Shown: positions 1 to 12,595 of the stretch, one piece after another
Numbering within the stretch: position 1 is the stretch's first letter
Layout: each line of letters opens with the position of its first letter
Origin: Sitta carolinensis
Taxonomy: Eukaryota; Chordata; Aves; Passeriformes; Sittidae
Length of the DNA: 64,000 bases
Direction: 5' to 3'
Assembly (NCBI GenBank): GCA_032173965.1
Contig: CM063284.1
Location: 136,437,625 to 136,501,624 of the forward strand
The notes under the pieces: generated by a model
Database searches by the model: none
The model's input: only the letters and a program-made list of their open reading frames with translations
What the model was told of the DNA's origin: nothing
Position numbers and translations under genes: made by a program

Positions 1-3000
1 CATGTTGCTATAGGAATAACAGTGTATATGAGATACAGTCTTAGGACAAAATTGCTGTTTTTTTGGTGGATCAGAAAGGATTAAGCAGTAACACTGTAAT
101 TTTTTTTCAGTCCAAGTTACTTTACAGATGTCAGCACAATATCCTGTACAGTGGAGTAAGGTCAGATGTACTTCATGAAGCAGTTGCTGTATTTAGTTTT
201 ATTATTCTTGTTCCCAAGCCTCAGAAACTGTGCTGTTTCTCATTTCTTTTTCTTAATTTTCTTGGAAGGCATTGTCTGCCAAATAAAAGGTCACTTAAAA
301 TGGGTTTATTTAATAGTGATCCTGTAACAAGTATCTTCTGTGGTAGGATTCTGCATAATTTCATAAATAACTATGTTGTTGTATTGGCCTCATAATGAAC
401 ACTTATTTCAAATGAGAAATATAAGGCAGTGCAGCATAAGAAAATTCTAGAAGACAAGCATTGTAAAGTACTCTGTAGACTTTTGCTTGCTTCTGTTTTA
501 ATTAAATATGTACAGCAAAATTGAAATATAGATGGTATTTGTGCAATCAACAAAATTTCCTTTATGCTTTTTTTTCTCTATAACAGAATCTAAAAATAAT
601 GTATGCAAAAACCCCTAATGGTTGTAATGTGATTTGAATCAAAACTTTATCTAAAAGAAAAAATAAGTTTTTATCAAATAAGGTTATAAACTGGGGCACA
701 ATGCTACTTACAGTATTTGAAACTAACACTACCTTAGAGAAAATTGAGGAAAGCTGAATTACAACATATAAGAGAAGGTCCAGAATGACTTCAATGCCCT
801 AAATTTAGAAGGTACATATCTTCATTTATTAATATCCATAACGCAACTTTTGTCCTCCTATCTCTTTAGATCTCCACTGCATTTGCAAAGCTCGATTTAC
901 TTTGTGTGCCACCATGGCATTGTGCAAGATACTTTTGGAATTTTCCAAACTAAGAGAATTGTTAGATCTGTAGGTGCACCTACAATAATAATTAAACTTC
1001 TCAGCACCACCTCATTGAGACACTTGAACAAAACAAAATTTCCAAGAATCAAATTGTGCTAACTACTTATTCTTCTCTAGAGGTGCACTGGATGTATCCA
1101 TCCTTACATTGTATCTGTACTACCCAGTAGCATTTCCCACCTCAAGCGAAATTCCAGTTCAGATGAACAAAATTGAATTATATTTCAGTTTTGTATATAT
1201 ATTTATAGTCATCAGGGTTTCATATAGAAAAAAACCAAACCCTTCTAATAGAAAGGATCCCCTAAATTGTATTTATGTTTATGCTGTGAATTTCAAATAA
1301 AGATTAAACTTAGTCTCCTTAAATGATGAGAAAAATCCATGTCCTTTACATGGTGTATTAATACACCCTTCTATAGGCAAAATTTTCTTATGATGATGTA
1401 TGATGAGTTACATATGATGACATATGAAACCTATAAAGGCTTAGAATAATATAGATGTGAATAATCCTAACATTTAACATTCTTGGTTATATTTTTTTAA
1501 AAGATAAGAATGATCAAGGAAAGTATATACAACATTTAATTATTATTTTAAAATTTTCCTTATCATGTACCAGAATGTTTTCATGAGGGAATTTCTTTTA
1601 ATTTTAGATATTTTTTGAGCTTAAAAGGCCTAAATCTCAACTTCTTTCCTCTTTTCTGCAGTTTCTCTCACTTGAAAACTCATCAAGAATAATATCTATC
1701 ATGTTATTTCTTTAATAAGCTTTTATCTAGAATAACTTTAAATTTTTTGTGGGGGAGAGAAAAATGAAAGAACTATAACTCAATTGTTTTACTTTATTAT
1801 TTAGAACATTTTTTTCCAGTGGATTAAAGGTATGCATCTTAAAAATTTTTTGCATGATTCTCCACTTCCTGAGCTGTGTGAAAATGTTTTCAATATTATT
1901 TAAAAATTCTACATAAAATGAGAACTCATGTTTCATTTTGATGGGTTTAATATAGGTACCAGGACGAAATAAAGTAGAAATGAAACAGACGAAGATTTTG
2001 TCAGAGGATGGTCTAGAAACTAAAAATATGAATAGGCTTGAAGAGCAATTAATTATGTGCCAGCACGATAGTCTAAATATAATCTTTGGCTCAGAAAATC
2101 TGCAATTGCCAAGGACTGGGCACTCACGGGACATCCATCAGATAATTCTAGATTTTCTATGGGTTTTGTTTTGGTTTCTTTCGTTCAACACCATTTTCTA
2201 CATATGACCAATCACCATTGCCATTCTGTAAATAAAAATTTTTTAAGAAGTACTTTAACAGGAAAAAAATGTCTGATATTCATAATTTCCTTAATTTTTC
2301 AGCAAACTTTTTGTTGTTTTCCAACAATCCTTTTATTATCATTCTTTAAAAAGTCAGATAGCCTTAATACAGGTGTTACTGCTGATATAAAAGTTTTTAA
2401 ATACTCACTTCTTGGTGAAAGGAATTTTAAATGCAAAGAATTCTATAATGATTTTCTATTTAATAATTCAATTTCTTTTTGAGTGTAAGTACCTAGCAAA
2501 AGAGAAAATGAGAAAATTTTAACTATTACTGAAATGGTTTATTTATGACCTATTGAATCTCATAAAATTGGTACATTTCATTTAGCTGAATTATCTGAGT
2601 TCTCTAATATGATCTGGTTCCACATATTGAGTCATAATGTGGCCTTAAACCCACATCCAGTATAAAAGAATGCTCCTTCCACAGGAAGGGAGGTGACTGA
2701 GAGCAAAGATCACCCTAAATTCTTAAGCAAAATATATTTTTTATGTAATCTGAAATGTTCCATTAGAAACATCAGCAGTTCTCCAGTTTTTTTAATTTGA
2801 AAGTTTAAGATTTCATTCATGTAGGAGTGATTGTATGTAAATCATTAGCTCAAAAATAATCCAATCCTTAATTAAATGAATAGACATAGCTCTTAGTTGT
2901 GCCATCACATCTTCCATAGTCATGTTCCCTTTATCTGTTTTAATGTAGAAGTGCTTGTTAGCAGAATTAGATCTTTTGATACTCATAAGGTATTAGACAT

Positions 3001-5929
3001 ACGTATTGAGGATTTTTTCTTTTAACCTGTAGGACAAAATTCTCTATATATGTTTTCAGCAAGTACAGATTAATATGTCTTAATTGCATTACACCAGTTC
3101 TAACCAACCCCTTTGTATTGAAAGGTAAAGTCCTGTTTTGTTTCATGTTAAAGAAAACAAAGCAGAAATAATGAATGGAGGCTTCTAAACAACATCATTT
3201 TATGAAATGAAGAAATATTCCTGATTTCACAAAATTAGCTAACAGAGCAAATAGATAACAAAGGTCTCAGACACACAAATAAACCATGCATGAGAGATGC
3301 AGAAGTAAATTAAAGACAGTAGTGAAAGTGGCTGATATTGCTGTGTTGCCACCAGGGACTGGATCAGGTAAAACTTCTTCATAAAAAAGTAAATAACATG
3401 AATGTATCTTACCAGATTTCTGGTGTCTTGAAGAATTCAGTTTTGGAGTGAGAGGGAACTAATTGTTATAAAACATGGTTTGATTTGGTCTGATTTGGTT
3501 AGAATTTCTTTAATTTACTTTGTTTCTTCTATATTGATTTGTAGTTCCTAGAAGTTTAAAAACACAATTCTCCTTGGTATTTCACAAAAGTTGGTTCTGT
3601 AAATCACTTATACTGTTTCATAGGTGTCTGCATTGCTTCACATACCTCCAGTGAATTGTAGGATATATCAGAGAGAAAAGAGAAATAATACTAAAGGCCG
3701 CAACACCTCTTGTACAACTACTCAGGTACACAATACAAATTGTGGCTATGTCCCAGATATCCTGCCTTTTCTTCTTTTAGTCTTGGCACCAGCTGAGACC
3801 ACTTATGAATCAAATAATTCTGCAGCTAGGTGTCTGTTTCATCAAATATGGAACCACTACCAGTCTCTGCTTTAACAATTATGTAACTGAGTGGTCCAAG
3901 GGAGATGCAATACAAAGAACCATAATAATGTTCAAGTGATAACTACTTGGGGTTAGTCTTCATAACAAAATAGGATTATTTTCCAGGGGAAGAGGATAAA
4001 GAATTTATTTTAATTTTAAAAAATAATTAGTAGGACATTTTAATGGAGTCTTTTGGTACTTCAGATGGTTGAGTTCTGCTGGCCAGCATGTCCCAAGTAA
4101 ACAAATTTAACTTCAAAACCCTTATAAAGGCAAGAGTTTTACTCAGGAAATATACTTGCTATTGGCATTAACCTTGATAGAAAACTTAGGAAACCTTGTG
4201 TACATTTTTTTAAATATCTTGAAAAATTGGAAGATATTTGTTTCCCTTTATTTCTAGACATAAATTTAAACCATATAGAATTAGAAGTAAATATAAATAT
4301 GTCTTAAGGTGTTAGTTAATAAGAAAATCTTGTTCCATATTAGAAAATAAATACAGAAAACCAGAATGCACTGCTCTAACTAGATAATTCTTTTTATCTC
4401 CCTGTGAGGAAAAGATGTCACATAAAATCTTTCAAATATTTTTTAAGGTCCAAAATTCAAGAAAGAATATAATTTATCCTGACCTCTTCCCGCTGGTAAA
4501 TTGAGATCCTAACCACTAGGCTAAACAGCTATGAACATATTATATTCCTGAAAATCATGTTTCAATGGCATGCAGTAATACTAACAGTGTACTTGAGGCC
4601 ATGTAATTACAGGCAAAAAAACAAATACAGAGATAGATCAAACAAGAAGTTGAGCTTAAAATTCAGGAGTTAAATAGAGAAGTAGAAATGTTTTACTTCT
4701 GGATAAAAATGTGCAAAGCTCTCAAGTATATAAAATAATGCCCCAAATTTCTAGCCATTACAAATTAACATCATATTGCAATGTGAAATCATATATCAAA
4801 TATGCAGTTTAATACAGTCAATAGTACCTCTAAGTTGCAGGTCTATATTAAATTATGACACAAAAGCCTTCAGTGTTGAGATCACAACTGCAGTGAATTT
4901 GAAACCTTCTCTTATGAAAGGCTAAAATATTTATATCAAACAATCCCATCTTAAAGCAGTGGTAAACACATAGCAATGTGTGATTTTGCTCTTTTTTACC
5001 CCTTTCACAATTGAAAGCATCTCACCAAACTCAGTAGTTAATCTCCTCTTGCAGAAAGAAGTATGAGATTCTTTACATCTCATTTTTGACACCAGATGGA
5101 AAAGGTATAGGAAAAAAGAAACAAATTGCAGTACCCTACTTAATAAAGTTCCCGACACCTCTGTATTTATTCACTAACATTAGGATTTCCATCATCTAAA
5201 CAAATGGTAAACCAGAATACACTGGTTATTGTATGACTTTTATCACCTTGTTTGGCAGTCCTTAAAGTTGCTTTTAAGGTTGCCACCAGTATAGATAAAA
5301 AAACCCTGAAAAAAATTAATGAATCAAGTGGTTCTTTTTATTGAGATGAAAGCAAATTTTTTTGCCTTCTTTTCATTTTCTGAAGTGTATCTCAAGTATT
5401 TAGAGAGCTGAAGCTTCTGCTATTCCATATGGATTTTAGAATTTTCAATGACCTCTGTCAGTCAGAGATAGAAGACAGACATGATTGTGTTGTATAAGCA
5501 CCATGGGAATATAGTACATGGAGTTCACAGAATGCAGTATCACAGAGAACAAAGCGTCCCTGCTTCGTTCTGGCTGTAACCAACAAGGCAACATGCCTTG
5601 TAGTAACTTTTTCTCAATTTACTATGTATCAAGCATGATCTGCAAATGGATCACTAACATAAAATAAATCTCTCTGTATCTTTATCTATCAAAATATCTA
5701 TGTGTTGTTTTTAGCCTTTTCCTCCATTTGATGCACTGACAGATTTGTCTGTATACTTTAGTTTCAATCTGTCCTAGGAAAAATACTCAAAACCCAAGCC
5801 AGATCAGCTGCTAACATCTCTCTCATTCTTTTTCCCTCCTCCCACTTACAAAAGGACTCCTATTATTCTCTGCAGAACAATTGCATGTGAGTTTGATTAA
5901 CAGCTCAATGTTGGCAGGATTGTTCCATC
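1..5929. other. AT-rich non-coding DNA, no gene recognised
   Basis: No repeat family, splice-bounded exon or conserved protein motif could be recognised on either strand. Open frames are short (up to 135 codons at 1727-2134, minus strand) and have the residue mix expected of translated AT-rich DNA. Their number fits chance. Short A and T runs are scattered throughout. It could be intergenic or intronic. Confidence 0.6.
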
Positions 5930-6830
5930 ATTTTTTATGATGATTTGCAGCTGCAGAATCAGCTCATCACCCTTGTAGCTGATGAGGAACTGCCAAGCAG
6001 CAACCCTGGTGGCTGAGTCTGAGCCACTCAGGACCACGGAAAGCAACTGGTGTGTGGTGGTGGCAGCAAGAGAGCCACTATGCAGGGAGCAGAGGCCCTC
6101 ACCTGCTGACCAGACTTGTCCCCTGGAGAGGTTTGCTTCTTGCTGGGGGCTTGCATTCATGACTTCCCTGAAAGGTGACCACTACCTCATCCAGCTTAGT
6201 GGTTCCACAGTTAGTCCACGTACAGTTAGTACAGTTAGTGACCACTACCTCATCCAGCTTAGTGGTTCTACAGTTAGTCCACGTAGGCATTAATAATATA
6301 GACAGGGATGACCTGGGAATGCCAAAATGTGTGTAAAGGGCTATGTGGGCAGTGTTCAACAGCATATGCATAATATTTTCCCCCTGCCAGTGAGGAGAAA
6401 GGGCATTAGGAGGACTAAGCAGACTTTATGGCTCAATAGTTTTCATAGATGGTGTTTGAGTAGAGCTTCAGGATCTACAACCATGGGGCTCTTTTAAAGG
6501 ATCAAAACCTTCTTGCAAGAGACTGGATCCATCCTCACTTGGTCCACAGTCTGAACAAACAGGTGGAGACAGTCTCCTCAAAAGTCAAGTGTTGAAGTTT
6601 TAGGTGGGATACATAAAGTAAACACTCAGGATGAGGAGAAAAAAGGAGACAGTGATCAACTGTGACCACCCATCTGGGCACTCCAGACACAGGGCTCATC
6701 CATCACTTTTGCCAATTATATCAAATCTCTGGGACTGGGCCAAAACTTTAATCTCCTCTTGTTTCTTCCTCATGGTGTGTGAAACATTTCTGGTGGGGTG
6801 CTTTGTAGACAACACCTCATGAAGCAGGTG
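5930..6830. other. moderately GC-richer patch, origin unknown
   Basis: Base composition is visibly less AT-rich than the flanks. Both strands carry frames of about 90-100 codons around 5897-6371, but they overlap each other antisense and have no recognisable domain. The 48-bp tandem duplication lies inside. It may be an old repeat or a decayed retrocopy; I do not recognise the family. Confidence 0.3.
6175..6285. repeat. 48-bp direct duplication, period 63
   Basis: Positions 6175-6222 and 6238-6285 are identical except for one C/T difference. The 15-bp spacer contains two further copies of CAGTTA-type sequence. Each unit contains the short inverted pair ACCACTA / TAGTGGT, able to form a small hairpin. 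The near identity points to a recent local duplication. Confidence 0.9.
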
Positions 6831-9739
6831 AAAAATGATAAATATGTAAACTTGTGATTATTTTTTTTTTTTTTTGTGGTTTCACAAGAGGATTTTGTAA
6901 CTCCTTGTGAGGTCATTGAGGGAGAACCTCCTTCCTAACTGGTTATGGAACCTCTGAGAACTCTTATATCATATGTATGAGAGAGTCACATGCATATCTT
7001 TTTCCATATGAACAAAGACATCATAATGATTATAGAAGTCAAGATCTTAACTGCAGCCTCTGAGCTACTGGACTCTTGAGTATGCTGTTTCTGTTGTTTA
7101 ATTTTCTCCATTTGGTATAAAACAGTATTACAGAAGATATAATTTCAGTGCTCTGGTCACTAAGCTGAAAAGTTATTGTCTCTCTTTCAAAGTTTGTTCT
7201 AGTATATACTCACATTATTAATATATTCATTTGATTTTATTAAACTGCTCAGAAAAGAGGCTACACAAAAATTATTATAGTCAAGAAAAATATTATATTT
7301 AATGAAAGTCTTTCTTAAAAAAAAAGATTCAGTTCAGTCTCTCCTCTTTGCTCATTTTATGCAATACAAATCAGATTTTTGGTGATGGCAAATTTATCCT
7401 AAGAGCTGAAAGAAATTAGCCTATTCCTCCAGTTAAAAGGTACAGACTTTAATTTTATTACTGATTAAATAAAAAACCTCAGTGTTAGAAATTTCAAAAA
7501 AAAAAATATATATATATATAGTTTTGCATTTATTTGAGATTTCTAGTTTTTGTCTTGGTTATTATGTTTAGTATCTTAGTAGACTGTAGGTATAAGGATT
7601 CCCTCCTGGACTGGTATTTTAATTCAATTTCATGTTCACACACTGATTCATGGCTTGATAAATCACACCTTCTTTTTTGATACTTTGTCCTCACAGACTT
7701 TCCTCATTTTTTGATACTTCTGTCTGTATTTGAGACATATCCAGCATAGCTCTTAGTGGATTTCAGTGGATTTATCTCTTCCCATTTATGAGGTCTGAAA
7801 AACATCGGTTCTAGTATAACATGATGTCCTTTATAGAAGGCTATCCTGTCCTCAACTACTGTCTTTACTGTCTAGTATACCTTTGCAATAGTCCTTTTCC
7901 CAAATTTCTCAGTACTAGCTACTTAAATCATCATTAAATACAACAGCCGAGTCTGTTATACATCTATTCTTAGAAGTATGATCAAAACAGAGCTTTGAAA
8001 AAGCTGCCAGGTCTTTCATCTAGTTCTTAACTCACAAAAGTGTGAAGTCTCTGTCCACTGCTTGTAATAGCAGAATAAAAAAGTTCCTTTTAGTTTCACA
8101 TGATCATCAACTCAAGGCAAAATTGTGTTGTGCAGAATTGACAAAGAAAACAAGGCTGTGAACAAAATGACTACAATCCATCCCAAATCCAGCTCTTCTT
8201 AATACTCCTTGAATATTCTTCCTTTAAAAAAAAACTTTTGCCAAAAATTTCTGTCATGGTTAAAAGATGCAAAATTTTAAAATTTCATCATTTCCTAGTG
8301 CTAAAATTTTGTCAAAGGCCAGAAGACTGCACAGTACTGTGCCAAAAATATTTTTTTCTGCAGTGGGATGAAATAGTTTCTGGAATGTCATATGCAAGTG
8401 ACCTTCATAGTTTGTCTTCCTCATTGGAGCAAAGTAAAATTGATGTTATCTCTCTCTTGTAATCAATGACAACATAATCGAAATGAGGAGTAGCTTCTTC
8501 ATCACCTTATAGATACTGTAGGTTTTTTCAAAAATGTCAATAGTCTTTTATATAAATAGACATAGAATTTAATTGAAATGTGCATTTAGATGAACTTTTG
8601 TTAGCGTAAAATCATAAAAAAAAGTTTCTTAGTCATCTTGGGAATCTGGGAAGTGGAGTTGAGGATGATGAAAATACACTATTCTCTTTGTGACAAAAAT
8701 TCTTCAGTTCATTACTACAAAGCTGGCACTGAATTCAGAAAACGTTTCCACTTCAATCAGTTAATGTAATATTCTCTTATACCTAAAGACTACTTTCAGG
8801 CAAAATGTTGGCCCTTAAATCTTTAGGGCAGATTATATGGTACCTGGATAATAAAATTGTGTATGTCAGAATTGTTTTATAGATATTTCATAATTTACAA
8901 TATGAAAATGAAAATCCTGAAATTCTTATTCCAAAGCTATATTTTTCTCTTTCAATATAATAATATTGTCTATAACATTTTCAACTGTTATAGATAATTG
9001 ATATATGTAATTTATTTATTGCACAGATACGAGTATTTTTTTTTGCAGTTAGAACAATTTGGTGCTGTTATGGTCAAATAAACATTTTTTTCTTTTGCAG
9101 CTGTGATGTTCTGAATCATAGAGTAAAAGGGCAGTGAACAAAGAAAGATAAATTTCCAGTTGGCTTCATTGCCATCTTTCTTTATCAGGGTACCTATAAA
9201 TATACAAGCTTCATAGAAAATGGTTCAGGATGTGAAACTCAATGTTAGGTAGCCTATGACACACGTACCGAAAATAGACAAACCATTCTACAAAGTGCCA
9301 AAAGAAATCTCAAAAGAGAGGCATGTGAATAAAATTCCAGCCATGTGTTTTAAGTACCAAACACATGACAAGTACTTAATAGAAAATTCCTTTAAGATCT
9401 CCACCTCTGATGAATACAAAATGATAAATGATAAATATAAATACAATGATAGATACAATGATAAACCCAGAAAAAGCCAAATAACTTGTGAAGTGCTTAG
9501 GAACTTCTACAGAAGAAAGTGCCATCAAAGATTTTTTACAGATCATTTTTCCTTTAAAGAGAGCTTCTTGCCAAGATAGAGGGGGAAGTGCCTCAAAATC
9601 CTTTGTAAAAATTGATCACAATCTCTTTTTTTAAGAAAATATTGTCCCAGTATGTCATGTGTCTGGCTCTAAGGGGACAGTTTCTAATACTGACACAAGA
9701 TTTAACCAATGAAAAGAGTGGGTTCGCCTTTGCCAATAC
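6831..9739. other. AT-rich non-coding DNA, no gene recognised
   Basis: Nothing with gene structure is visible. A T run near 6861-6875 and a short TA run near 7505-7519 are the only simple sequences of note. The 107-codon frame at 9256-9579 (plus) partly consists of a degenerate ATGATAAATACA-type repeat (about 9415-9468) and matches no family I know. Confidence 0.6.
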
Positions 9740-10004
9740 ACCTTTAAGGTCAGGGAGGGTCGGCAGTCGCTCTCTTTGTCTTCTGACCTGCGGGGGAGGC
9801 GGCGGCGGGCCGGGTGCGGGCGGGCCCGCTCGGCCCGGCCGGGATTCTCCGCTCCTGGAGGGGCGGGAGCGGCTGCCGAGCCCTCACCGAGGAACCCACC
9901 GGGACCCGTCCCGGGAGGGGCAAAGGAGCCGGCAGAGCCTGCAGATCCTTTGTTCCAGTCAAAGCACCAAACCACGCCAACCGGAGGCTGTGTCGGCATC
10001 GGGA
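9740..10004. promoter_or_regulatory. CpG-rich patch (possible CpG island)
   Basis: This segment is strikingly G+C- and CpG-rich in an otherwise AT-rich window, with runs such as GGAGGCGGCGGCGGGCCGGG near 9795-9815 and repeated CCGGG/CGGGC motifs to about 9930. It directly precedes the 39-bp minisatellite. Just upstream is an AACCAATG CCAAT-type sequence near 9705. CpG density in a bird genome often marks a promoter or a young GC-rich element, but no downstream exon is identifiable, so a promoter role is inference only. Confidence 0.4.
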
Positions 10005-10386
10005 GCGGCTGTGCATGGGGACAGCACCTGTATGGGCACCAAAGGAGCTGAGCATGGGGACAGCACCTGTAGGGGACACCAAAGGAGCTGAGCATGGGGA
10101 CAGCACCTGTATGGGCACCAAAGGAGCTGAGCATGGAGACAGCACCTGTATGGGCACCAAAGGAGCTGTGCATGGGGACAGCACCTGTATGGGCACCAAA
10201 GGAGCTGAGCATGGAGACAGCACCTGTATGGACACCAAAGGAGCTGAGCATGGGGACAGCACCTGTATGGGCACCAAAGGAGCTGAGCATGGGGACAGCA
10301 CCTGGATGGGCACCAAAGGAGCTGTGCATGGGCACCAGCACCTGGATGGGCACCAAAGGAGCTGTGCATGGGCACCAGCACCTGTG
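10005..10386. repeat. 39-bp minisatellite, about 9.7 copies
   Basis: The unit reads approximately CACCAAAGGAGCTGAGCATG followed by GGGACAGCACCTGTATGGG. GGAGCTG anchors occur at 10044, 10084, 10123, 10162, 10201, 10240, 10279, 10318 and 10358, giving a period of 39 with two 40-bp steps. Variation is mostly GAG/GTG, GGGG/GGAG and TATGG/GATGG; the last two full units replace GGGACAGCACC with GGCACCAGCACC. Because 39 is a multiple of three and the unit lacks stops, reading frames stay open across it on both strands. That explains the apparent 238-310-codon frames here. I do not call any of them a protein. Confidence 0.95.
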
Positions 10387-10629
10387 GCTCCCGTGGTTTG
10401 TGCTAAAGGCGGCCCCGAAGCCAGGAGCAGCCCTGACCCCTGTTCCAGACTGAGAGCAGCTGGCACAGCTCACATGGAGTCGGCAAAAAAGCACGTGGCC
10501 AACAGAAAGACGGAGAGAGAGCTTGTTTCTAATACAAGACTTGGACGAAATTGACTTTTTTTCAGCGTTACAAGACTTTGTACTCAAAGTACACTAATTC
10601 TCTCTTAGGCTAAGAAGGAGTAAAAGAGG

Positions 10630-11420
10630 AGGTGAAACTTTGTAAGAACAACCACATGAAATTGAATTCGGTAAGAAAAGAGTTAGATTTTAGATTGATG
10701 GGATTTTGAAAAGTTTGTCTTAAGCTTAGGCTGTAAAATTCTTTTGCGAAGCTATGTTAAAGAAATACTTGATATATCAGACTTTGGGTTTTCCCCAGTA
10801 AGTTCATGGAATGCTTTGGGGGGGTGGTAGCGTTCTATCCACAATCATGAGCAGAGGCACCAGTGTTAGAAGTTTGATGAGAAACCTTGGCCCTGGGGAT
10901 AAAAGGGGAAGACCTCTGTTCCCAGGGATGGTGAAAGGATGCTAGAATGGCTCATCCTTAAAATAGCACCCAATAAGCTGACATGGACCAAAAGCACAGT
11001 TGTGAAGAAAAACTGTGAAAGATGGGAAAGACTTCACAAAGGCAGATCTCGGGCACCTACGGTTTGTGAGAAATGAAGCCACAAGAGTTCTTTTCTTGTG
11101 GGGAGTTTTCCATAGCTTTAGCAAAGAATACTTTTCTCTCTAAATGAACTAGAGAAAGACTATTTGTAGAGGTGAAGAACTGACTAAGATTTTTCTGAGT
11201 TGTTGTTCTGTACATCGTTGGAAAGAGAAAAAGGTGTGGGGGAGGGAAGAAAAAGGGTGTTCTAATTTCTGATTATTTTTTTTGTTGTCCTGTTAATAAA
11301 GTTTTTCTTTGTATCCTCTCAAGTTTAAGTCTGCTTTGTTATTTTCTCCTATTCCTATCTCACAACAGAGAACAGACCCACCACATATTTTGGCAAGCCA
11401 GGCAGAAGGAGTCTAAAATT
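10630..11420 (+). mobile_element. probable endogenous retrovirus LTR with trailing leader remnant
   Basis: The segment has LTR-like order on the plus strand: a TATA-like GGATAAAAGG near 10897, a poly(A) signal AATAAA near 11293, then about 70 bp of U5-like sequence ending TCACAACA near 11365. After this comes TTTTGGCAAGCCAGGCAG near 11387-11404, which resembles a degraded primer-binding-site/leader junction. The 5' limit is uncertain and no target-site duplication was found. The distance from TATA to poly(A) signal is long for a typical R region, so the TATA call is weak. The family is probably an avian ERV, assigned from general resemblance. Confidence 0.45.
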
Positions 11421-12595
11421 TGCAAACCTAAATTGCCTATACAAAATTAATATTTCTGCTTAGTTTCAAACTAAAACTGCAACACAGTATTATGAGGAAA
11501 ATTTTTATTTCCAGTACAGAAGTCTTTTAACTGTGAATTATTTACTTGTGAATTCTTGTGTAGAAGCAATTTATTTAGTTTAGATCTGTAGCTTAAAAGA
11601 CTATTCTACATATTTTTGATCTACTCAGAAGAAACGAGCTCAAGTATTTAAAAATCAGTACTGTTCCTTAAAAAGATTTTTGTCCTCTTATTTTATTGCT
11701 TTCCCAAAAAAAGTAATTACATTTATTGAAACTTATGTCCAAGCAATATTTTCCATTTTGATCATAAGATATTTTTATTGCCTTATTTTGTATAGCTTGT
11801 AATGGATAACAACCATGTGATACAGAATGCACTCAGATAATCTCTAATTGCCAGCTGTGTTTGGATAATGTTTTAATAGCACAGACAGGTATGGAAGATT
11901 ATGCAGAATAGTACTATCACAAAAACATGGCTGTATTCCCTGAGCAGTGAGGTATCAAGAATATATCATTAAAACACACATGGATGCATTCAAAAGCTGT
12001 TCAAAGTTAATAACTCCTGCTCAGCAGCAAACAGAGAATGTAGTTGTCCTCAAGTCATTTATAAGGGTTTAGTGGAAAGTTCATAGTTGTCTCCAAACAG
12101 TCTTGCACTGTAAGGACAAGGAAATATTTCCACGACAAACTGTTTTGTCCTAGATCACACCTCTGCACAGCTCCACAAGCACTTTGTAGATGAAGATGCA
12201 GACGAAGATGCTTGTTCACAGCTGAGGTGATCATTGTCTCTCTGTGTGTCCATCTCTATGTGCATTTGTGCAGACAAGAAATCTTCTAAGACAAATTTTC
12301 TGAGAAGCTAATCAATAACTTTGATTTTAAATCATATTTTTGTAGATAAAAAGTCAAGTATTTCCAAAACAGGTTTTCATGCATATGTCCTCATTTCACA
12401 CAGTACAATTAAATCGGTATGAACTATTACCTTTATTTAGGATCAATATTTTTACTCCCTTCTTTCCAGAAACTACTGAATAATTCACAAATAATATATT
12501 TAAAAAATCAGTGCAGTCAAGAACTCCCAAAAGTTAATCGTTATTGCAAATTATGTTGCATAACAAAAACATATTGCAAATTATTAATGGCAGCC
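11421..12595. other. AT-rich non-coding DNA, no gene recognised
   Basis: No coding, RNA or repeat signature was recognised. Between 12000 and 12250 the composition is slightly less AT-rich but shows no pattern I can name. Confidence 0.6.

Noticed and set aside
10005..10386. CRISPR-like array
   Set aside because: Units are contiguous 39-bp tandem copies without unique spacers, in an animal genome.
9655..10587. 310-codon minus-strand frame and overlapping frames of 119-246 codons
   Set aside because: All derive from the 39-bp, stop-free tandem unit; frames are open simultaneously on both strands and the flanks show no coding bias or splice structure.
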